From the NCBI RefSeq assembly GCF_013294025.1, contig NZ_JABSNL010000007.1, forward strand, positions 160,009-224,008: DNA of 64,000 nucleotides. Reading direction: 5' to 3'. Position numbers and translations under genes: made by a program. Below are positions 45,803 through 54,214 of this stretch, one piece after another (the stretch's first letter is position 1; each line of letters starts with the position of its first letter). The notes under the pieces were generated by a model. It made no database searches and was not told the origin of the DNA. It saw only the letters and a list, made by a program, of their open reading frames with translations. This stretch comes from Flavobacterium aeripolare (GTDB lineage: Bacteria; Bacteroidota; Bacteroidia; Flavobacteriales; Flavobacteriaceae).

Positions 45803-47482
45803 TTATTTAGAGTTAAAAATTTGCTCTAATATTTTTATTGTAATCAAGTAGGTGGGTTTTACACCTGTAGTACCTAATCCTCCAGAAGCTAGTGTGCTTC
45901 CTGTTTCAAGTGGATTATCTGAGGCATAATACGCATATCTCACCTTAATATCGTGCGGCACACTTTTTCTAATTTTTGAGGCAGATTGAATCGCTTTTTG
46001 GTAGTAAGATCCCTCCATTTCAAGACCTATTACTCCCCAAGTTGATTCGTGGAAGAATTTTAATAAATCTCTATTTTGCAATGACGTTCCTAGAACAGTG
46101 ACCATTGCTCCTGCAAAAACTGCGATATCGTTTCCTTCAAACATTTCAGCTGATAATTCATTTTCAAAGAAATAATTATCTGCTGTTCCTTCATTGATAT
46201 GGGCATTAGGGATCATGATATCACCTTTTCCTCCTTCAAGAATTCCTGCTTTACCCATAATAGAAACCGATTCTACATTCAATAAAATATCTTTCTTGAA
46301 TGGTTTTAACAATTCATCAATCGTTTCATAAGCTTGCTCTCCAAAAGCATAATCCATTACAATTAAAACCGGCTCTTTGTTATCTAATTTAGCATTAGGA
46401 AATGACGAACTTGCCCACTTAATTTTTGCTGTGTCAAAAATTTGAACGTCAATATTTGTTCCTGAACTATCTGGCACTGAAATCATTCCTTGCTTTAAAG
46501 CGACCTCTTCTACTTTGTTACGCACATCATGTGCTCCAGACTTACTCAACTCTTCATAAATAAAGAAATCAGGTTTGTCTTTAAACTGCGTTTTTAAAAC
46601 ATTTGTAGCAAAAATAGAGTTCATCACAGAGTGCATATTGGCACTAATTACGTGAATAGGTCTTTCTAACAATCCATTTTCTTTCAAGACTTCCTTAATA
46701 TTTGTAGCCCAAATTTCACCGTGAATATGGTGTCCTAAACGCTCTCTTAATATAGGGCTAAAAGTAATTGTACGCTTGTTGTTGCCTATGATTTCTTCAA
46801 TAGCCAACTTCCCTAACCAGTAAATTACATGTAAAAAACGGTCTGGCGCAGCATCTGAACCGAAAGAGTCATATATATTTAACACCTCCTCAAATGTTCT
46901 ACCTAAAATGTTAGCAGCATGAGAAATTGCTTTCTCTTTTTCAATAAGTGATAATTTCTTTGTTTGTGATACCGCTTGCTCTAGCTTCATCCAGTCGCGA
47001 GAAACTTCACCAGCATCGTCAAGCAATACTCTATTTCTAATTTTGTGCGATTCGATAAATATAAACGTTAAGTGCGTCAAAATATCATAAATATCTGATC
47101 GACCACGTGTGATTTCAACGTTCATTTGCTCTTCGTCAATACGGTAGCAATTACGTCTTCTTTTAGGGGGAACAATTGCTTTAAAGTGTGATCTAGAATA
47201 CCCTTCATCAGAAGTTAAGTTGATAAAACGACACTCTTCAATACCCATAGGCAAACGCTCAATAACGTATAGAAGTCCGTTCAATTCTACTTTTTCCTCT
47301 GCAATATTTCCATAAATTTCAGGGCGTAACGCTAGCAATGCTTCGCGCAAAGTATCCCCAGAAATTCCCATTGGTTTGTAAAATCCTCTATTGAATAAAT
47401 GGCGCATAGTGATGTACATTTTTTCAATAGCAGCCGATGATTCTTGTGCTCTAGATCTTGATATGTTTTTAGTCTCTTTCAT
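45803..47482 (-). CDS. Conserved Bacteroidota protein (DUF6909-like) with phosphorylase-like C-terminal part
   Basis: The 559-residue protein has no signal peptide or membrane helix. I recall this family from Flavobacteriia, probably named DUF6909. The C-terminal half contains GKAGILEGGKGDIMIPNAH, then a GLEMEGSYYQKAI segment (near residue 480) and YYASDNPLETG. EMEG followed by SD is the pattern of nucleoside phosphorylases and nucleosidases (MTAN/UdP fold). A nucleoside or nucleotide binding role is thus a guess, not proven. It is followed by a terminator and preceded 35 bases away by a GH3-family gene. Confidence 0.72.
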   Translation of the reverse strand: MKETKNISRSRAQESSAAIEKMYITMRHLFNRGFYKPMGISGDTLREALLALRPEIYGNIAEEKVELNGLLYVIERLPMGIEECRFINLTSDEGYSRSHFKAIVPPKRRRNCYRIDEEQMNVEITRGRSDIYDILTHLTFIFIESHKIRNRVLLDDAGEVSRDWMKLEQAVSQTKKLSLIEKEKAISHAANILGRTFEEVLNIYDSFGSDAAPDRFLHVIYWLGKLAIEEIIGNNKRTITFSPILRERLGHHIHGEIWATNIKEVLKENGLLERPIHVISANMHSVMNSIFATNVLKTQFKDKPDFFIYEELSKSGAHDVRNKVEEVALKQGMISVPDSSGTNIDVQIFDTAKIKWASSSFPNAKLDNKEPVLIVMDYAFGEQAYETIDELLKPFKKDILLNVESVSIMGKAGILEGGKGDIMIPNAHINEGTADNYFFENELSAEMFEGNDIAVFAGAMVTVLGTSLQNRDLLKFFHESTWGVIGLEMEGSYYQKAIQSASKIRKSVPHDIKVRYAYYASDNPLETGSTLASGGLGTTGVKPTYLITIKILEQIFNSK

Positions 47483-47517
47483 TTCTTTTTATTTTCTAAC
47501 CTGCAAAGGTAATTTTT

Positions 47518-49005
47518 TTATTTAGTCTTTAATTGGTCTACAATATTTCTATCATTCGATAATCTAGGAATTTTATTTTGACCACCTAATTTGCCTATCG
47601 ATTTCATATACTCTTGAAATCCGTTTTTTACAACTGTAGTTACAACAAGTTTTTTCAAGATATTCCCCACGATCAAATCATCATAATATATATTTTGTTT
47701 TCTCATGGCGTTGTCTATCGCTTCTGCAAAAGCGTGTTCGTCTTCAGGCAAATTTTCAAATTCAATGAACCACTCATGAAAAGGCAAACCTGTTTCAGGA
47801 TTAATCTGTGGAGCCACCGTAAATTCATTTACTCTTACCGTAGTTCCTTGCATTGCTTCTTGCAAAGCGCGTTCTACCTCGGTTCCTATAACGTGTTCTC
47901 CAAAAGCAGATATGTAATGTTTTATCCTTCCTGAAACAATAACTCGATGCGGATACAAACTTGTAAATTGAACCGTATCCCCTATGTTATAGCCCCATAA
48001 TCCTGCATTTGTAGAAATAATTAAAACATAGTTTGTTTTTAATTCTACCTCAGCAATCGTGTAACGTCTAGGGTTTTCATTATAAAATTCGTCGCTTTTT
48101 ACAAACTCATAAAATATTCCTGCATCTAAAAGCAGCAACATTCCTTTCTCTTTCTGGCTATCTTGATAGGCAAAAAATCCTTCAGAAGCTGGGAATAATT
48201 CGATACTATCCACTTTGCGACCTATTAAATTTTCAAATTTAGCGCGGTAGGGTTCAAAATTTACGCCGCCATAAATAAAGAGGTTGAAGTTTTTAAAAAT
48301 TTCTCCCACAGCTTTACCCCCTTTTTGCTGTAAGCGCTCAAAATACATTTGCACCCAAGAAGGTATTCCTGAAATCACCGTCATATTCTCATGAAAAGTT
48401 TCCGCTACAATAGCATCCACTTTTTTCTCCCAGTCTTCGATACAGTTAGTTTGTAGCGAGGGCATACGGTTTTTTTGTAGATATTTTGGAACAAAATGCG
48501 CTACGATTCCAGACAAACGTCCAAATTGTATGCCGTTTTTTGCTTCTAATATTGGACTCCCCTGTAGAAAAATCATTTTACCATCTACAAAATCAGCATT
48601 GCCAGTTTCATGTATGTAATGTAAAATAGCATTTCGTGCTGCTTGAATATGATAAGGCATGGATTCCTTTGTCAGCGGAATATATTTTGCACCAGATGTT
48701 GTCCCAGACGTTTTAGCAAAGTATAATGGTTTCCCCTTCCAGAGAATATTCTCTTGACCTTTAACTACTTTTTCAACATAAGGTTTTAGGTCTTCATAAT
48801 CTCTAATGGGTACTTGCTTAGCAAAATCTTGAAAGTTCTTTATTTGCGCAAAATTATGGTCTACGCCAAATTCCGTCTTTTTTGCATCAGCTATTAGCGA
48901 TAAAAACACCTTCTTTTGACTCTCTGCAGGATGCATTGCCCACGCTTGGGTTTGTTTTACTATTTTGTTAGCAAATACTTTTGCAGCAATTGATTTTATT
49001 GACAT
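47518..49005 (-). CDS. GH3-family acyl-adenylate-forming enzyme
   Basis: The 495-residue protein matches the GH3 family (named after the auxin-responsive plant genes). It contains the ATP-binding AKTSGTTSGAKYIPLT (near residue 93), LFPASEGFFAYQ (near 270) and the later GLWGYNIGDTVQF and HVIGTEVE. GH3 enzymes adenylate a carboxylic acid and join it to an amino acid. The bacterial substrate is not known. It precedes the DUF6909-like gene in the same direction and follows a membrane-anchored coiled-coil gene. Confidence 0.88.
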   Translation of the reverse strand: MSIKSIAAKVFANKIVKQTQAWAMHPAESQKKVFLSLIADAKKTEFGVDHNFAQIKNFQDFAKQVPIRDYEDLKPYVEKVVKGQENILWKGKPLYFAKTSGTTSGAKYIPLTKESMPYHIQAARNAILHYIHETGNADFVDGKMIFLQGSPILEAKNGIQFGRLSGIVAHFVPKYLQKNRMPSLQTNCIEDWEKKVDAIVAETFHENMTVISGIPSWVQMYFERLQQKGGKAVGEIFKNFNLFIYGGVNFEPYRAKFENLIGRKVDSIELFPASEGFFAYQDSQKEKGMLLLLDAGIFYEFVKSDEFYNENPRRYTIAEVELKTNYVLIISTNAGLWGYNIGDTVQFTSLYPHRVIVSGRIKHYISAFGEHVIGTEVERALQEAMQGTTVRVNEFTVAPQINPETGLPFHEWFIEFENLPEDEHAFAEAIDNAMRKQNIYYDDLIVGNILKKLVVTTVVKNGFQEYMKSIGKLGGQNKIPRLSNDRNIVDQLKTK

Positions 49006-49043
49006 TTTTTGTGGTGTTCATTTAAAAATAAAGTGCGAAACTT

Positions 49044-49538
49044 TTATTTAGATTTTTTTGAAGTATTCTTTTTCTTCTCGATTTGCTCCACCTCTTTTCG
49101 TAATTCCATTTCCTCTTCAGATGCTTTTAAATCTACTTGAGGTGGTGTTTCTTCGGCTGTAGCCAAAATAGAATCTTTATTAAACTTTGCATATTCGAGT
49201 TGGCCACTTAAAACCTTTTGAATGGCATTGATGTACGCTTCGTTCTTTTTTAAAGCCACAGTTAAGGAGTCTGATTTTAAAGCCAATTCCGTTGCGTCTT
49301 TTTTTAATTTCGAAGAAGAATAACCCGGAATAAATTCCCTAAGTGGTGTAAAAGCAATGATAAAAGTGGTAATCGAAATCAATAAAATAGCACCTAAGGA
49401 AGCCACAACAAAAACGTTCATCAAATTTAGTTTTAAAGAGAAGATCTCTTCAAAAGTGTCTTCATTCAAAATAACTAGTCTGTTTTTTGTGAATAATTTT
49501 TTATGAATTTTTTTCCTTTTCAGTCTCTTTCCAGCCAT
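49044..49538 (-). CDS. Membrane-anchored coiled-coil protein
   Basis: The 164-residue protein has a basic start (AGKRLKRKKIHKKLF), one membrane helix (about 42-62) and a mostly charged, helical outside part (80-164). The start NEDTFEEIFSLKLN just before the membrane helix resembles that of larger Bacteroidota M23 metallopeptidases, but no peptidase domain follows. It could be a shortened relative or scaffold. It lies between GH3 and the divergent tatA gene. The function is unknown. Confidence 0.65.
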   Translation of the reverse strand: MAGKRLKRKKIHKKLFTKNRLVILNEDTFEEIFSLKLNLMNVFVVASLGAILLISITTFIIAFTPLREFIPGYSSSKLKKDATELALKSDSLTVALKKNEAYINAIQKVLSGQLEYAKFNKDSILATAEETPPQVDLKASEEEMELRKEVEQIEKKKNTSKKSK

Positions 49539-49699
49539 ATCATATCTTTATCATACAAATATAATAATTTAAGTACACGATAACACTTCAGCCGCCATCA
49601 AGAGCTAGAATGCATAATTAAACAATCTTTTAATATATCTTTAACTTAGTAATCATTAAATAAATGTCTTAAAATGAGCGCACATAAAGTTATTCTATA

Positions 49700-49707
49700 T
49701 ACCTTTG
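49700..49707 (+). promoter_or_regulatory. -7 box of tatA
   Basis: TACCTTTG fits TAnnTTTG exactly, 46 bases before the tatA ATG. No clear TTG lies at -33. Confidence 0.4.
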
Positions 49708-49753
49708 TCGCTACATTTATTAAAAATTTGCCAAGGCAATAAATTATTCAATC

Positions 49754-49927
49754 ATGGGAAGATTTGGTGTTACAGAAATCCTAGTTATTTTAGCAGTTGT
49801 TTTATTACTTTTTGGAGGTAAAAAAATTCCAGAATTAATGAAAGGATTAGGAAGCGGAATTAAAGAATTTAAAAATGCTTCTAAAGACGATCACGCAACT
49901 GAGAAAAAAGAAGAGACTAAAGAGTAA
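49754..49927 (+). CDS. tatA: Sec-independent protein translocase subunit TatA
   Basis: The 57-residue protein begins [21 protein letters not shown], the typical single membrane helix of TatA. The FGGKKIPEL hinge follows, then an amphipathic helix and a charged tail (KKEETKE). TatA forms the pore for folded proteins. This short gene is clear from its full match to the family. The tatC gene is not adjacent. A terminator follows at 49969-50008. Confidence 0.93.
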   Translation: MGRFGVTEILVILAVVLLLFGGKKIPELMKGLGSGIKEFKNASKDDHATEKKEETKE

Positions 49928-49968
49928 TTTTTACTTAAATATTTAATCCTAAACGGCTTAAGTAGAGT

Positions 49969-50008
49969 AATCCCAAATCCCAATACCTGGTATTTGGGAT
50001 TTTTTTTT
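49969..50008 (+). terminator. Intrinsic terminator after tatA
   Basis: AATCCCAAAT pairs with ATTTGGGATT over a 13-base loop, followed by nine T. Confidence 0.85.
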
Positions 50009-50047
50009 ATTATAAAAATGATCATGCACAATTAAAATACCGTTTTT

Positions 50048-51430
50048 ATGAAACATTTCAAATTATTACTCACTTTTATACTATTTACAACTCTTGGTTT
50101 TAGTCAAGGTATCATGGGTACATGGAACGGAAAAATAAATGTGCAAGGAACCGATCTTCCTTTAATATTTAAAATTGATAAGACCGAAACTGGATATAAA
50201 TCAACCCTTACTAGTCCCTTGCAAAGTCCTATCGCTTTACCTAGTACGATGACTTCTTTTTTAGACAGTAAATTGATTGTGCAAATAGTTAATTTAAATA
50301 TAGAGTATAAAGGAGAATTCAAGGGCACTGAGATTTCAGGTATTTTTACACAAAGAGGTTTAAACTTTCCATTGATTTTAACAAAAGATGCAGCGGCCCC
50401 ACTTTATGGAAGTCGTCCTCAAGAACCTAAACCACCTTACAACTATTTAATCAAAGAGGTTTCGTTTACAAATCCCGTTGATAAAAACACCTTAGCCGGA
50501 ACGCTGACAACTCCTAAGGATAAAACAGAATTTCCAGTGGTTGTTATGATTACGGGTTCGGGAAGTCAAAATCGCGATGAGGAAGTTTTTGGTCACAAGC
50601 CTTTTTGGGTAATCGCTGATGATTTTGCTAATAAAGGTATTGGAGTCCTACGGTTAGATGATCGTGGTGTAGGTAAATCTACTATGGGTTCAAAAGAGGA
50701 CACTACTGAAAATTTTGCTTCAGATATTAATACGGCAGTACACTATCTTAAAGATAACAGTTTTAATAACATTGGTTTAATAGGTCATAGCGAAGGTGGC
50801 TTAATAGCCCCAATAGTTGCCGCAGAAAATAAAAATGTAAAATTTATAATCTCAATGGCAGGCCCCGGAATTGCCATTGATAAATTAATGTTATTGCAAA
50901 CTAAAGCAGTTTCAAAATCTAACGGAATAGAAAATGAAGAGACAGATACTAGTGCTAATTTTAATAAAACCGTTTACGCATTCGTTAAGAATTACTCAGG
51001 CTCTAATTTAAAATCTGATCTTAGGTTACGGTTAATTGCAGAGATGAAAAAATTACCCGAAGAACAATTAGGAACAGCAGATCAAATGAATGAATTCGTA
51101 GAAAGTCAATTACAACAACTTACGATGCCTTGGTTTGTAAATTTTATAAAATATGAACCTAATGCCTACTGGTCGAGAATTACAATTCCTGTGTTAGCAA
51201 TAAATGGTACAAAAGACGTTCAAGTAACAGCCACAGAAAACTTAAACGGGATAGCAACTTCTCTAAATAAAGCAGCTAATGAGCATTTTGTTATTCGAAA
51301 ATTTGATAATTTGAACCACCTTTTTCAAAAAGCAGAGACAGGTGCACTCTCTGAATACGCCAAAATAGAACAGACTATTTCACCTGAAGTTTTAAATACA
51401 ATGAGTAATTGGATTTTGGAAAAGAAATAA
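50048..51430 (+). CDS. Secreted alpha/beta hydrolase
   Basis: The 460-residue protein has a signal peptide (1-19), an N-terminal beta domain (about 20-115) and an alpha/beta hydrolase domain (about 130-460). The nucleophile elbow is GHSEGG (Ser near residue 248). An acidic residue in NGTKDVQV and a His in NLNHLFQ complete a likely catalytic triad. The oxyanion part ITGSGSQNRDEE is typical. It is probably an esterase or peptidase acting outside the inner membrane. The substrate is unknown. It stands alone. Confidence 0.85.
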   Translation: MKHFKLLLTFILFTTLGFSQGIMGTWNGKINVQGTDLPLIFKIDKTETGYKSTLTSPLQSPIALPSTMTSFLDSKLIVQIVNLNIEYKGEFKGTEISGIFTQRGLNFPLILTKDAAAPLYGSRPQEPKPPYNYLIKEVSFTNPVDKNTLAGTLTTPKDKTEFPVVVMITGSGSQNRDEEVFGHKPFWVIADDFANKGIGVLRLDDRGVGKSTMGSKEDTTENFASDINTAVHYLKDNSFNNIGLIGHSEGGLIAPIVAAENKNVKFIISMAGPGIAIDKLMLLQTKAVSKSNGIENEETDTSANFNKTVYAFVKNYSGSNLKSDLRLRLIAEMKKLPEEQLGTADQMNEFVESQLQQLTMPWFVNFIKYEPNAYWSRITIPVLAINGTKDVQVTATENLNGIATSLNKAANEHFVIRKFDNLNHLFQKAETGALSEYAKIEQTISPEVLNTMSNWILEKK

Positions 51431-51750
51431 TTCTATAAACAGTATTTATTATAATTCGATTTTTTACACAGACCTCATCGCTAGTCCTAATTACTTTCAA
51501 AGACTGTTGCATTGTGCGCTAATTGTGCTTTAAATGTTCCCTATGCAACAGTATATTAAGACTTTGATTATTATCTACTATATTCAAATGTATTACAAGA
51601 ATATATTAATCGCACACGTCACAACACAATTAACCCTAGCCATCCAATAAAAAATAAAAAAAATTAAAAACGTTATTTAGAATTAATCTTAATTATGTAT
51701 GTTTGCGCTTTGAAAAAAGTGATAACACAAAAAATTAAGACTTAAGAGCA
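51431..51750. other. Intergenic region with inverted repeat
   Basis: No gene is seen. ACTGTTGCAT (51503-51512) is inverted as ATGCAACAGT (51543-51552), 30 bases apart. The right end carries the promoter of the PepSY-like gene. Confidence 0.5.
51698..51705 (+). promoter_or_regulatory. -7 box of the PepSY-like membrane gene
   Basis: TATGTTTG fits TAnnTTTG exactly, 45 bases before the ATG. The -33 region lacks a clear TTG. Confidence 0.42.
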
Positions 51751-52266
51751 ATGACAAAGAAGAAGAAATCAAGCAATTTAATGCGCATCATCCATCGTTA
51801 TTTGGGGTTTTTCCTTGCAGGAATAATGGCAGTGTATGCTTTAAGCGGAATTATTTTAATTTTTAGAGATACTGATTTTCTAAAGCAAGAGAAAAATAAT
51901 GTCAAAACAATTGCTCCCAATTTGACTGGAGAAGATTTAGGTAAAGCATTGCATTTACGTAAATTCAAAGCAGAACGCGAAGAAGGAGATGTCGTTTTTT
52001 TCAAAGAAGGAACCTACAATAAAAAAACAGGAGCTGCCGATTATAAAACAACAAGTCAGCCTTTTATAATCGAAAAGATGAACAATATGCACAAAGCAAA
52101 AACTGGTGATCCCTTGTTCTTTTTAAACATCTTCTTTGGAGTATCCCTATTCTTTTTTGTGATTTCGACTTTCTGGATGTTTACACCAAAAACTACCATT
52201 TTCAAAAAAGGAATGTATTTTACAGCCGCAGGAATTGTGTTGACATTGATAATGTTGTTTTTGTAA
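51751..52266 (+). CDS. PepSY-associated membrane protein
   Basis: The 171-residue protein has an N-terminal helix (IHRYLGFFLAGIMAVYALSGIILIF, about 14-38), a periplasmic loop (about 40-115) and two C-terminal helices (about 122-143 and 149-170). IHRYLGFF and ALSGIILIFRDTD are hallmarks of PepSY-associated membrane proteins, which often go with iron reduction or uptake. No iron genes adjoin here. Downstream begins the palindromic repeat region. Confidence 0.8.
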   Translation: MTKKKKSSNLMRIIHRYLGFFLAGIMAVYALSGIILIFRDTDFLKQEKNNVKTIAPNLTGEDLGKALHLRKFKAEREEGDVVFFKEGTYNKKTGAADYKTTSQPFIIEKMNNMHKAKTGDPLFFLNIFFGVSLFFFVISTFWMFTPKTTIFKKGMYFTAAGIVLTLIMLFL

Positions 52267-52302
52267 ATTATAGCTTTTTGCATAATTTATATCACTCAAT
52301 AT

Positions 52303-52620
52303 TTGTCACTCTGAAAGAGTCTCTGCGTACGTTATTCGCGGTTGCTGAGACGCTTTCAGCTAGACAAACTAGGTGGAGTTTGATCGTCGTTAAACGTTTT
52401 GAATAATTTTTTATCATTATTGTCACTCTGAAAGAGTCTCTACGTACGTTATTCACAGTTGCTGAGACGCTTTCAGCGTGACAAACTAGGTGGAGTTTGA
52501 TCGTCGTTAAACGTTTTGAATAATTTTTTATCATTATTGTCACTCTAAAAGAGTCTCTACGTACGTTATTCACAGTTGCTGAGACGCTTTCAGCGAGACA
52601 AACAGTGTGGAGTTTTATGG
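52303..52620. repeat. Array A: three 66-base palindromes with 117-base period
   Basis: The core begins TTGTCACTCTGAAAGAGTC and ends GAGACGCTTTCAGCGTGAC plus AAA; these arms pair except for two positions, around a loop of about 23 bases. Copies start at 52303, 52420 and 52537, exactly 117 apart. The spacer (about 51 bases) is repeated with the core, so this is a tandem duplication and not CRISPR. The last copy leaves the array with AGTGTGGAGT. Confidence 0.92.
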
Positions 52621-52681
52621 TTGCTTAACTTTGTCACATTACAATTATAGATACTTTTATCACAATTCTAATAACCCAATA

Positions 52682-52702
52682 TTGTCACTCTGAAAGAGTC
52701 TC
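52682..52702. repeat. Half palindrome at the end of the GIY-YIG gene
   Basis: Only the left arm of the repeat core is present. It abuts the nuclease gene; the TGA stop codon (52703-52701 on the minus strand) is formed by the end of this arm and the next base. Confidence 0.8.
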
Positions 52703-53009
52703 AAAACAATTCATTCAAAAAATTCCAGTCAGGGTTAATTGTATTGATCAATGCTTCCTTCACCTCCCGATTCATTAATTTGATTTCTTTTTCCCTTGCA
52801 ATTGCAAGTTGTATCCAACCGAAATGTTCATAATAAAGCAAAAACTCAACATTATACCTTGCAGTAAAACTATTGGGGTTTAATTTTTCTTTATGTTCTT
52901 GAAGACGCCTTCGTAAATTGTTTGTTACACCCGTATATAGCACCTTTTTGTTTTTATTGGTAATTATGTAAACATAAAAATTGTAAATCCCTTCGGTGTA
53001 TTCTATCAT
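52701..53009 (-). CDS. GIY-YIG nuclease family protein
   Basis: The 102-residue protein has a complete GIY-YIG core: YVYIITN (near residue 12), YTGVTNNLRRRLQEH (about 25-39) and the Glu in REKEIK (near 75). This is the small stand-alone type (UPF0213-like) that may cut DNA once per strand. It is enclosed by palindromic repeats: array A on the left, a half copy at its stop codon, a worn copy (53085-53153) and array B on the right. That setting suggests a link to repeat spread, which is inference. The DNA target is unknown. Confidence 0.9.
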   Translation of the reverse strand: MIEYTEGIYNFYVYIITNKNKKVLYTGVTNNLRRRLQEHKEKLNPNSFTARYNVEFLLYYEHFGWIQLAIAREKEIKLMNREVKEALINTINPDWNFLNELF

Positions 53010-53084
53010 TAAAGCTGTTTTTAGATGCTGCTAGTTGAATTATAGTCGTCTAAAGTAATTAATTATTAAGGTATTAGCAAATTG

Positions 53085-53153
53085 CACTTATTACTTCGAA
53101 AGAGGCTCTGCACAAGTTAATCACAGTCGCTGAGAAGCTTTTAGCGGAACTTA
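53085..53153. repeat. Degenerate copy of the palindrome
   Basis: The core is recognisable (CGAAAGAGGCTCTGCACAAG and GAGAAGCTTTTAGCGGAAC) but carries several changes. It lies 76 bases upstream of the nuclease start codon and before array B. Confidence 0.75.
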
Positions 53154-53233
53154 CTGGATGGAAATTTATTGTGGATTACTACTATTAAGAACTTTCAACA
53201 CACTACTTTGACACATTACTTACTACCCAATCT

Positions 53234-54180
53234 TTGTCACTCTGAAAGAGTCTCTGCACAAGTTAATCACAGTTGCTGAGACGCTTTCAGCGTGACAAAG
53301 GGTCGCGATTTTGATTGTGGCTTACCTTAATCAACTTCTTTTTACCAAACTAAGTTAAACAATACTCATCTCACAATATTGTCACTCTGAAAGAGTCTCT
53401 GCACAAGTTAATCACAGTTGCTGAGACGCTTTCAGCGTGACAAACGGTGGCGACTTTGATTGTGGCTTAACTTAATCAACTTCTTTTTACCAAACTAAGT
53501 TAAACAATACTCATTTCACAATATTGTCACTCTGAAAGAGTCTCTGCACAAGTTAATCACTGTTGATGAGACGCTTTCAGCGTGACAGACGGTGGCGATT
53601 TTAATTGCGGCCAGCCTTAATCAACTTCTTTTTACCAAACTAAGTTACACAATGCTCATCACCTAATATTGTCACTCTGAAAGAGTCTCTGCGCAAGTTA
53701 TTCACATTTGCTGAGACGCTTTCAGCGTGACAAACGGTGGCGATTTTGATTGTGGCTTACCTTAATCAACTTCTTTTTACCAAACTAAGTCACACAATGC
53801 TCATCACCTAATATTGTCACTCTGAAAGAGTCTCTGCGCAAGTTATTCACATTTGCTGAGACGCTTTCAGTGTGAAAAACGGTGGCGATTTTGATTGTGG
53901 CTTACCTTAATCAACTTCTTTTTACCAAACTAAGTTACACAATGCTCATCACCTAATATTGTCACTCTGAAAGAGTCTCTGCGCAAGTTATTCACATTTG
54001 CTGAGACGCTTTCAGCATGACAAACGGTGGCGATTTTGATTGTGGCTTACCTTAATCAACTTCTTTTTACCAAACTAAGTTACACAATGCTCATCACCTA
54101 ATATTGTCACTCTGAAAGAGTCTCTGCGCAAGTTATTCACATTTGCTGAGACGCTTTCAGCGTGACAAACGGTGTGGAGT
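53234..54180. repeat. Array B: seven 66-base palindromes with exact 145-base period
   Basis: Cores start at 53234, 53379, 53524, 53669, 53814, 53959 and 54104, always 145 apart. Each ends 65 bases later. Spacers of 79 bases are also repeated (for example ACTTCTTTTTACCAAACTAA), with slight variation. The two mismatched stem positions recur in nearly all copies. The last copy changes to GGTGTGGAGT, as at the end of array A. No coding frame is real here. Confidence 0.93.
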
Positions 54181-54214
54181 CTTATTGTGATCTACTTTTC
54201 TTAAATAAATTAAC

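Noticed and set aside
52292..52573. A 93-residue minus-strand reading frame with internal repeats
   Set aside because: It is open only because the 117-base repeat is a multiple of three. The protein is the palindrome array translated, with no start signal or known relative.
52303..54180. CRISPR array
   Set aside because: The spacers are themselves repeated, the core is 66 bases with a 117 or 145 period, and there are no cas genes.
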